A stretch of 64,000 nucleotides of DNA from Alphaproteobacteria bacterium 32-64-14 (GTDB lineage Bacteria; Pseudomonadota; Alphaproteobacteria; Caulobacterales; Hyphomonadaceae). The notes under the pieces are model-generated. The model searched no databases and was not told the DNA's origin. It saw only the letters and a list, made by a program, of their open reading frames with translations. The stretch is taken from positions 1-64,000 of the forward strand of contig NCEM01000006.1 of assembly GCA_002280725.1 (NCBI GenBank). The letters are read 5' to 3'. Shown here in pieces: positions 58,432 through 64,000 of the stretch (position 1 is the first letter of the stretch; every line of letters begins with the position of its first letter). A program made the position numbers and the translations under genes.

Positions 58432-59294
58432 AGCCCGTCAACCAGAAGGCGTGGTTCCTTGTAACCCCGGTGCTCGTGCTGGTGGCCCTGTCGGCCGTCA
58501 TCCCGCTGATGACCGTGGTGAACTATTCGGTCCAGTATGTCGGCTCCACCGGCCGTTTCGCATGGGTGGGGGATGAGTGGTATCGCGAGGTGCTGCACAA
58601 CGAGAAGTTCTGGAACGCGCTGTGGCGCAACCTCGTCTTCTCCGGGATCATCCTTGCGATCCAGATACCGCTCGGCGTTTTCATCGCGCTCAACATGCCG
58701 CGCAAGGGCTGGGGCGTTCCGGCGTGCCTCGTGCTGATGTCGCTGCCGCTGCTGGTCCCGTGGTATGTCGTCGGCATGATCTGGCAGATGTTCGGCCGCG
58801 TCGATATCGGCCTCATGGGTGTCATGCTGCGCGACTTCGGCTACAACTATGAAGGCGATCCGATGGATGCGTGGTTCACGCTCATCCTGATGGACGTCTG
58901 GCACTGGACAAGTCTGGTCGCGTTGCTGGCCTACGCGGGTCTCGTCTCCATTCCCGACGCCTACTACCAGGCGGCGCGGATAGATGGCGCGTCGAAATGG
59001 TCGGTGTTCCGCCATATCCAGCTGCCGCGCATGGCGCGCGTGTTGACCATTGCGATCCTGCTCAGGTTCATGGACTCGTTCATGATCTTCACCGAGCCCT
59101 TCGCCGTGATCGCGGGCGGCGATCCCGTCTTCCTGTCGACGGAGCTCAAGCAGACGGTGGAGCTTGGCCAGAAGGCGGCCATGTCGATCATCTACTTCCT
59201 GATCATCCTTGCCTTGAGCTGGGTGTTCTACGCAGTGATGACCCGGAATGACGGCGAGGGCGGCCGCAAGAACGTGCGGGGAGGCGAGGCATGA
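58428..59294 (+). CDS. glpP: ABC transporter permease, GlpP-like
   Basis: A 288-residue inner-membrane permease with six helices. The EAA loop YYQAARIDGASKWSVFRHIQLP contacts the ATPases. ATG 58428 overlaps the glpT stop; the next start overlaps its own stop (ATGA). Together with glpQ it forms the channel of the importer. Family: MalF-like CUT1 permeases. Confidence 0.92.
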   Translation: MKPVNQKAWFLVTPVLVLVALSAVIPLMTVVNYSVQYVGSTGRFAWVGDEWYREVLHNEKFWNALWRNLVFSGIILAIQIPLGVFIALNMPRKGWGVPACLVLMSLPLLVPWYVVGMIWQMFGRVDIGLMGVMLRDFGYNYEGDPMDAWFTLILMDVWHWTSLVALLAYAGLVSIPDAYYQAARIDGASKWSVFRHIQLPRMARVLTIAILLRFMDSFMIFTEPFAVIAGGDPVFLSTELKQTVELGQKAAMSIIYFLIILALSWVFYAVMTRNDGEGGRKNVRGGEA

Positions 59295-60097
59295 ACCAGC
59301 GCCGCTTCGCCTGGATCGTCCCGGCGGTCTACATCCTGCTGTTGATGACGCCGATCTACTGGCTCGTCTCGATGAGCTTCAAGACGAACCTCGAGATCAC
59401 CACGCGCTTCACGCTGTTCCCGGAAGGGTTCACCCTCGACAACTACGCCAAGGTGTTCGGTGATGATCGCTGGCGGGCGGTGTTCGCCAACTCGCTGATG
59501 TATGTGTCGCTCAACACCGTGATCTCCGTGCTGGTGGCGCTGCCGGCGGCGTATGCGTTCTCGCGCTACAAGTTCTTCGGCGACAAGCACCTGTTCTTCT
59601 GGCTGTTGACGAACCGCATGGCGCCGGCCGCAGTGTTCACCCTGCCGTTCTTCCAGCTCTATTCGGCGTTTGGCCTGTTCGACACGCACATCGCCGTGGC
59701 GCTGGCGCACTGCCTGTTCAACGTGCCGCTGGCTGTGTGGATTCTCGAAGGCTTCATGTCGGGCGTGCCGCGCGAAATCGACGAAACCGCGTATATCGAC
59801 GGCTACTCGTTCCCGGCCTTCTTCGTGAAGATCTTCATGCCGATGATCGCCAGCGGCATCGGCGTGGCCGCGTTCTTCTGTTTCATGTTCTCGTGGGTTG
59901 AATACCTGATCGCGGACGCCCTGGCCCGCAACGCCGTGGTGCCGATCACTACACGGCTGCAGGCGCTGTCGCAGGCGTCGGGAACAGACTGGGGCGTGCT
60001 CGCCGCGGCGGGGTCGCTGACGCTGATACCGGGCGCGATCGTGATCTGGTTCGTCCGCAACTATATCGCCAAGGGGTTCGCGCTGGGACGGGTGTAG
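59291..60097 (+). CDS. glpQ: ABC transporter permease, GlpQ-like
   Basis: A 268-residue MalG-like permease with six helices. The EAA loop reads EIDETAYIDGYSFPAFFVKIFMP. It starts in an ATGA overlap with glpP. Not related to the E. coli GlpQ phosphodiesterase; the name follows the rhizobial system. The PI-PLC-like gene follows after 99 bases. Confidence 0.92.
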   Translation: MNQRRFAWIVPAVYILLLMTPIYWLVSMSFKTNLEITTRFTLFPEGFTLDNYAKVFGDDRWRAVFANSLMYVSLNTVISVLVALPAAYAFSRYKFFGDKHLFFWLLTNRMAPAAVFTLPFFQLYSAFGLFDTHIAVALAHCLFNVPLAVWILEGFMSGVPREIDETAYIDGYSFPAFFVKIFMPMIASGIGVAAFFCFMFSWVEYLIADALARNAVVPITTRLQALSQASGTDWGVLAAAGSLTLIPGAIVIWFVRNYIAKGFALGRV

Positions 60098-60196
60098 AGT
60101 GGCCGCGTGCAAATTCTGCCGCTGCTGGCCGTCATCCACTTGTCACAGGCTTCTCGCTAATCTCTCATGGAGGCTGTGGCCACGCGGGAGCGACAC

Positions 60197-61318
60197 ATGA
60201 AGCGCGCATTTGTCTGGGGGCCTGCGATCCTGACGCTCGCCGTGGCGGCGTCCTGCGCGGCCCTGTCGGGGCGGCCAGCTGATGGGCTGGCTGACAGCCT
60301 CCGCATCAACCAGATCCAGGCGGTCGGCACGCACAATTCCTACAAGCTCGCGATTGCGCCCGAGATGATGAAGCTGATCGCGGACCGCAGTGCGGATACT
60401 GCGCTGACGCTGGACTATTCGCACCGCTCACTCGCCGAGCAACTGGATGCGGGCGCCCGGCAGGTGGAGCTGGACCCCGTGTACGATCCCGATGGAGCCT
60501 TCGGAGATCCGCTGGGCGCGCGAATGCTTGCGCAGCAGGGAGTGGACGTACCCGTCTCTGACCGCGCCGTCATGGCGAAGCCGGGCATCAAGGTGCTGCA
60601 TGTCGCGGATATCGACTACCGCTCCAGCTGCCTGACGCTGATCGACTGCCTCACGCAGGTGAAGGCGTGGTCGGACAAGCATCGTGATCACACGCCGATC
60701 CTGATCATGATCAATCCCAAGCACACGCCGCTCTCATGGCCGGGCGCGACGCCCGTGAAGCCGTTCGGCCGGCAAGCGCTTGACCAGATGGACGCTGACA
60801 TACTTTTCGTGTTCGCCCGCGAGCGTATCGTCACGCCGGATGAGGTGCGCGGCTCCCACGCCACGCTGAGAGAGGGCGCGACCTCGGGCGGCTGGCCCAC
60901 GCTGGCAGATGCGCGCGGTCGGGTGATGTTCGTTATCGACGACGCGCCCCAACGCTGGGGCCCCTACGCGGACGGGCATCCGTCGCTGAAGGGCAGGGTG
61001 GCGTTCGTGAATGCGCACAACGCGCCGGACGCGCCGGAGGCCGCCATCTTCGTCAGCAACGAGCCGATTGCGGATTTCAGCCTGATGCAGCAGCGCGTGG
61101 CCGCCGGCTTCATCGTGCGCACCCGCGCCGACGCCGACACGCGCGAGGCGCGCACGGGCGACACCACACGGCGCGAAAAGGCGTTCGCATCGGGCGCGCA
61201 ATACGTGACCACGGATTACATCTGGCCCGACCCGCGGTTCGGTACGGGCTTCACAGTGAAGCTGCCCGGCGATGCTGCAGCGCGATGCAATCCGGTGAGT
61301 GCGCCCGCAGGGTGCTGA
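60197..61318 (+). CDS. PI-PLC-like phosphodiesterase, predicted lipoprotein
   Basis: A 373-residue protein of the Ca2+-dependent PI-PLC1-like group (Streptomyces SaPLC1 type). Catalytic His46 lies in GTHNSYK, the second-shell motif is AGARQVELDP, and MFVIDDAP and TTDYIWPD are later conserved parts. A lipoprotein-type signal (VAASC, Cys20) places it on the envelope. It would cleave phosphoinositides or glycerophosphodiesters outside the cytoplasm, producing a phosphate ester for the ABC importer. ATG 60197 follows GGGAG by 6 bases. Its place inside a glp operon is unusual. Confidence 0.85.
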   Translation: MKRAFVWGPAILTLAVAASCAALSGRPADGLADSLRINQIQAVGTHNSYKLAIAPEMMKLIADRSADTALTLDYSHRSLAEQLDAGARQVELDPVYDPDGAFGDPLGARMLAQQGVDVPVSDRAVMAKPGIKVLHVADIDYRSSCLTLIDCLTQVKAWSDKHRDHTPILIMINPKHTPLSWPGATPVKPFGRQALDQMDADILFVFARERIVTPDEVRGSHATLREGATSGGWPTLADARGRVMFVIDDAPQRWGPYADGHPSLKGRVAFVNAHNAPDAPEAAIFVSNEPIADFSLMQQRVAAGFIVRTRADADTREARTGDTTRREKAFASGAQYVTTDYIWPDPRFGTGFTVKLPGDAAARCNPVSAPAGC

Positions 61319-61375
61319 TGTAACGTCGAACTGTGGTACTCTCAACGGTCGTGCCGAAGAAGCCGCGGAGGAATT

Positions 61376-61876
61376 ATGAGACAGACACTTTTCTTCGCAG
61401 TCATCTTTGCAGGGGTGGTCCCTGTCGCGTGCGCAAACCCTGTCAATTCGGACGGGCCACCGCTGGCTGTCGTTGAGCCTGTCGACGTTGGGGCATTGCA
61501 AGTTTCGCTTAGCAAAGCGTCCGACGGAAGGCTCGTGGTGCTGATCCGTAATCCTAACGTCAGTCCACTTTGGACATGTGACAGTCGGATCAGTTCCCCA
61601 TACGAAGTCGTAGCGTACGACAGGGACAATAAGGTCATGAACCCTCGACCCATTCTGCCGGCTAGCCGCTGCAAACCCACCCCGATTGTGGGAGAACTCT
61701 CTGCGAGTTTTTCGCTATTAGAAATGCGGTTAGGCGAGGTTTCACCCGCCAAGGTCTGTTACACGGGCAGGTGGAGCAAACGCGAGCCGCAACCGACCTT
61801 TGACTCTGTCGGCCTTGACGGCAAACCGCTCGAATACATGAGCGTTACTGAATGCATGGCTTGGTCTAACGGTTGA
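61376..61876 (+). CDS. Secreted hypothetical protein with different base use
   Basis: A 166-residue exported protein. The signal peptide MRQTLFFAVIFAGVVPVACA could be cleaved after ACA. The mature part looks like a beta sandwich (GRLVVLIRNPNVSPLW) with four cysteines. Third codon positions are clearly richer in A/T than in the flanking operon, suggesting recent acquisition. GGAGG lies 5 bases before ATG. It interrupts the glp operon; the family is not recognised. Confidence 0.75.
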   Translation: MRQTLFFAVIFAGVVPVACANPVNSDGPPLAVVEPVDVGALQVSLSKASDGRLVVLIRNPNVSPLWTCDSRISSPYEVVAYDRDNKVMNPRPILPASRCKPTPIVGELSASFSLLEMRLGEVSPAKVCYTGRWSKREPQPTFDSVGLDGKPLEYMSVTECMAWSNG

Positions 61877-62010
61877 AGTCGCCCTGGGCCGCCCTTTGTA
61901 AATCCTGAGCAAATCTGGTATCTTTGAACGGTCAACGCCCCGAACGGCACAAGAGGGCGGGCTGGCAGATACGAGTAGAAACGCAAAAACCAGAGCCAGG
62001 AGAAAAACAA

Positions 62011-62271
62011 ATGGCCAGATACGGTTACACCCCTCCCGAAGCCACCAACGCCCGCAAGGAAGCACAAGGCCGCCAGCTCACGCTCGCCGGCGCCGTGCTT
62101 GTTGGTCTGGGCGGTATCGGAATCATTCTTTCGACGGTGCTGAAAGCCGTATGGCTCGGCATCCTTGGCGGACCCATCGGCGGCCTGTCGTGGCTGGCGC
62201 TGCTCGCCGGCGCCGGCGTGTTCTGGTGGGGCTTCTCCACCATCCGCGACGCGCGGGCGACTCGGCGCTAA
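62011..62271 (+). CDS. Small two-span membrane protein
   Basis: An 86-residue protein. A polar start (ARYGYTPPEATNARKEAQG) is followed by two hydrophobic helices (LTLAGAVLVGLGGIGIILS and LSWLALLAGAGVFWWGF). AGGAG lies 8 bases before ATG 62011. I do not recognise a family. It is followed after 4 bases by another small membrane gene, so the two may form a pair. Confidence 0.75.
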   Translation: MARYGYTPPEATNARKEAQGRQLTLAGAVLVGLGGIGIILSTVLKAVWLGILGGPIGGLSWLALLAGAGVFWWGFSTIRDARATRR

Positions 62272-62275
62272 ACGC

Positions 62276-62515
62276 ATGACGGACGCCGCCGACGAACAGG
62301 CTCAACGCATGAAGAAAGGGCAGCGCCAGTTCATGACTGGCGCTGGTCTCGTCATGTTCGGCATGATCTTCGGCGGCGGTCTCGCCATGGTATTCTACTT
62401 CCTCAACCAGCGTCCGGCGGCGATCGTCTGCGTCGCGGCTGGCGGAGTGGCGATCCTCGTGGGCATCTTCATGCAGGCCGCGGGCGCCAAACTCCTGCGG
62501 AGCAAGTCGTCATGA
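62276..62515 (+). CDS. Small two-span membrane protein
   Basis: A 79-residue protein with two helices (FMTGAGLVMFGMIFGGGLAM and AIVCVAAGGVAILVGIFMQ) and a basic tail (AKLLRSKSS). Its stop overlaps the GlpU-like start (ATGA), so it is translated with it. No family is recognised. Position ties it to the glp importer. Confidence 0.75.
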   Translation: MTDAADEQAQRMKKGQRQFMTGAGLVMFGMIFGGGLAMVFYFLNQRPAAIVCVAAGGVAILVGIFMQAAGAKLLRSKSS

Positions 62516-62799
62516 GCTTCGCCTGGATGGGATGGACGCTGCCGACAGCGCTGTTCTTCGGCGGTATCGCGCTGGCGCTTGTGGCGCTTGGCTTCCTCGC
62601 AAAGCTCGCCCCCAACAACGAACCCCGCATCGGCCTGTTCGGCGTGGCGACCCAGCGCGGCGACCGGTTCTTCCTCAGCCTGCTCGGCGCCGCCTTCATC
62701 CATCTCGGCTGGATCGCGCTTGCGCCTGCGGACATGCCGCTGTGGTTTGCCTCCATAGCGGCCGTGGTTTATGCCGCCATCGTCTTCCGCTTCGGCTGA
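62512..62799 (+). CDS. glpU: GlpU-like DUF2160 membrane protein
   Basis: A 95-residue protein with three hydrophobic segments. FAWMGWTLPTALFFGGIALAL and QRGDRFFLSLLGAAFIHLGW are DUF2160 marks. In rhizobial systems this small protein (GlpU) sits between permease and binding-protein genes and has no settled role. It overlaps the upstream gene by ATGA and precedes the binding protein by 156 bases. Confidence 0.88.
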   Translation: MSFAWMGWTLPTALFFGGIALALVALGFLAKLAPNNEPRIGLFGVATQRGDRFFLSLLGAAFIHLGWIALAPADMPLWFASIAAVVYAAIVFRFG

Positions 62800-62921
62800 A
62801 CGGCGCGCAACCCAATTCCGATCCGGCGGGATTGCCCCAAAAGCGACAGCTTGTGGCGCCTTCCCTAGCGTTGCTTGTTTACGCCGCGGCCGATTTCCGA
62901 TTTGGTTGTCCCAACAAGATT

Positions 62922-62942
62922 CCAGCGCCGGAAGAGCGCTGG
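62922..62942 (+). promoter_or_regulatory. Hairpin just upstream of the binding-protein gene
   Basis: CCAGCGC and GCGCTGG form a perfect 7-bp stem around CGGAAGA. The GGGAGG ribosome site (62945-62950) begins 2 bases later. It may protect a processed 5' end or set differential expression of the binding protein. There is no T-run. Confidence 0.4.
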
Positions 62943-62955
62943 CAGGGAGGATCGA

Positions 62956-64000
62956 ATGCGGCTCAACACGCGCGTGCGCGCGCTTGCAATGTCCATGGTC
63001 GCGGCGGGGGCGCTTGTCGCCTGCGGGCCCAATCAGCAGGTCTCGAAAGAGCCCAATCCAAACGCGGCCGCCGAGATCGCGAAATTCCTCGACGCCGAGA
63101 TCAAGGACGTCTCGACGCTTGATCGCGCTGGTCAGGAAGCTGAACTCACCTGGTTCGCCAACGCTGCGGCTCCGTTCCAGGGCATGGAAATCACGGTCGT
63201 TTCGGAATCCATCGCGACGCATGAATATGAATCGCGCGTGCTGGCCCCGGCCTTCACGGCGATCACGGGCATCAAGGTCACGCACCTGCTGATCGGCGAG
63301 GGCGATGTGGTGGATCGTCTGCAGCGTCAGATGCAGAGCGGCGAGAACATCTACGACGCCTATGTGAACGACTCGGATCTGATCGGCACGCACTGGCGCT
63401 ACAAGCAGGTGCGCAACCTCACCGACTGGATGGCGAACGAAGGCAAGGACGTGACCAGCCCGACGCTGGACATTGCGGACTTCGTCGGCGCCAGCTTCAC
63501 CACCGCCCCCGATGGCAAGCTCTACCAGCTGCCTGACCAGCAATTCGCGAACCTCTACTGGTTCCGCTATGACTGGTTCTCCGATCCCAAGAACAAGGCC
63601 GACTTCAAGGCCAAGTACGGCTACGAGCTCGGCGTTCCGGTGAACTGGAGCGCGTATGAGGACATCGCGGAATTCTTCACCGGCCGCATGATCGACGGGA
63701 AACAAGTCTACGGCCACATGGACTACGGCAAGAAAGACCCCTCGCTCGGCTGGCGCTTCACAGACTCTTGGCTGTCGATGGCGGGCAATGGCGACAAGAC
63801 CAACGGCCACCCGAACGGTTTCCCGGTGGACGAGTGGGGCATTCGCGTGGATGACGCCTCGCGCCCGGTCGGCTCGTGCGTTGCGCGCGGTGGCGACACC
63901 AACGGCCCGGCTTCGGTCTATGCGATCACCAAATACCTCGACTGGCTGAAAGCCTACGCGCCGCCTGAAGCGCAGGGCATGACGTTCTCCGAGTCCGGCC
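62956..64000 (+). CDS. glpV: ABC substrate-binding lipoprotein, GlpV-like (partial)
   Basis: The first 348 codons of an extracellular solute-binding protein; it runs off the window. The lipobox LVAC (Cys23) makes it a lipoprotein, unlike many proteobacterial binding proteins. The mature part follows the family-1 fold (EITVVSESIATHEYESRVLA, YDAYVNDSDLIG, GKLYQLPDQQFANLYWFRYD). GGGAGG lies 5 bases before ATG. It delivers the substrate to GlpP/GlpQ. The end is not visible. Confidence 0.9.
   Translation, partial: MRLNTRVRALAMSMVAAGALVACGPNQQVSKEPNPNAAAEIAKFLDAEIKDVSTLDRAGQEAELTWFANAAAPFQGMEITVVSESIATHEYESRVLAPAFTAITGIKVTHLLIGEGDVVDRLQRQMQSGENIYDAYVNDSDLIGTHWRYKQVRNLTDWMANEGKDVTSPTLDIADFVGASFTTAPDGKLYQLPDQQFANLYWFRYDWFSDPKNKADFKAKYGYELGVPVNWSAYEDIAEFFTGRMIDGKQVYGHMDYGKKDPSLGWRFTDSWLSMAGNGDKTNGHPNGFPVDEWGIRVDDASRPVGSCVARGGDTNGPASVYAITKYLDWLKAYAPPEAQGMTFSESG

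Noticed and set aside
1-64000. tRNA, rRNA, CRISPR array, plasmid or phage origin
   Set aside because: No T-loop-like motifs with cloverleaf pairing, no spaced direct repeats and no integrase or replication genes were seen.

Overview
The window is high-GC DNA with gene content typical of an alphaproteobacterium, most likely Caulobacterales/Hyphomonadaceae-like. The evidence is alphaproteobacterial ParC, CysK, Bpt and MotB, a DUF992 secreted protein, a large TonB-dependent receptor, rhizobial-type GlpSTPQUV transporter genes, and dispersed GAGCCTGTCGAAG repeats common in this group. Taxonomy is inferred from protein style only. No rRNA, tRNA or CRISPR was seen, and no classical DNA-binding transcription factor was recognised.

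Layout. 1-1.4 kb: the 3' end of an IS110-type transposase, a hypothetical gene and dispersed repeats. 1.4-14.9 kb: polysaccharide locus 1. Its minus strand carries a glycosyltransferase, an O-antigen-ligase/Wzy-like protein, a ParA-type ATPase and a small partner. Its plus strand carries a PPP-type phosphatase, a Wza-like lipoprotein, a secreted protein, an outer-membrane beta-barrel and a fused Wzc-type tyrosine kinase; then follow metC-sseA (minus) and an initiating sugar transferase. 15-18.4 kb: a small membrane protein, cysK, a ChrR-like cupin, DUF6134 and DUF992 proteins. 18.4-20.8 kb: a guanidinium exporter (gdx) behind a guanidine-II riboswitch, a frameshifted small gene, and a zinc-ribbon membrane protein with a possible signalling or effector domain. 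20.9-35.6 kb: housekeeping and accessory genes (recO, parC, GPH symporter, FAD oxidoreductase, lemA, several GNATs, bpt, motB, flavin reductase, a DHFR-like protein, a candidate structured RNA, a hydroxyisobutyrate dehydrogenase-like protein, arfB, and a GGDEF/EAL protein with changed catalytic motifs). 35.6-40.8 kb: a receiver-domain remnant, a 2-oxoglutarate oxygenase, a GNAT, a Sel1-like protein, a three-gene D-cysteine desulfhydrase/racemase operon and an exported methyltransferase-like lipoprotein. 41-48.5 kb: polysaccharide locus 2 (Wza, Wzz, a CpsD-like protein with a defective P-loop, Wzy, deacetylase, GT2, WcaJ-like transferase). 48.5-52.2 kb: an EmrAB-like efflux pair and a redoxin lipoprotein. 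52.4-64 kb: a TonB-dependent receptor divergent from a glpSTPQ...UV ABC operon that also encodes a PI-PLC-like lipoprotein.

How the genes fit together. Two separate polysaccharide export machines are encoded; neither shows a Wzx flippase in the window. The right-hand block reads as one uptake route: an outer-membrane receptor, a periplasmic phosphodiesterase, a binding protein, two permeases and two unequal ATPases, plausibly for glycerol-3-phosphate or a related phosphodiester. The least explained items are the ParA-type ATPase inside the polysaccharide operon, the PI-PLC within the glp operon, the candidate RNA at 31.6 kb and the zinc-ribbon membrane protein at 19-20.8 kb.
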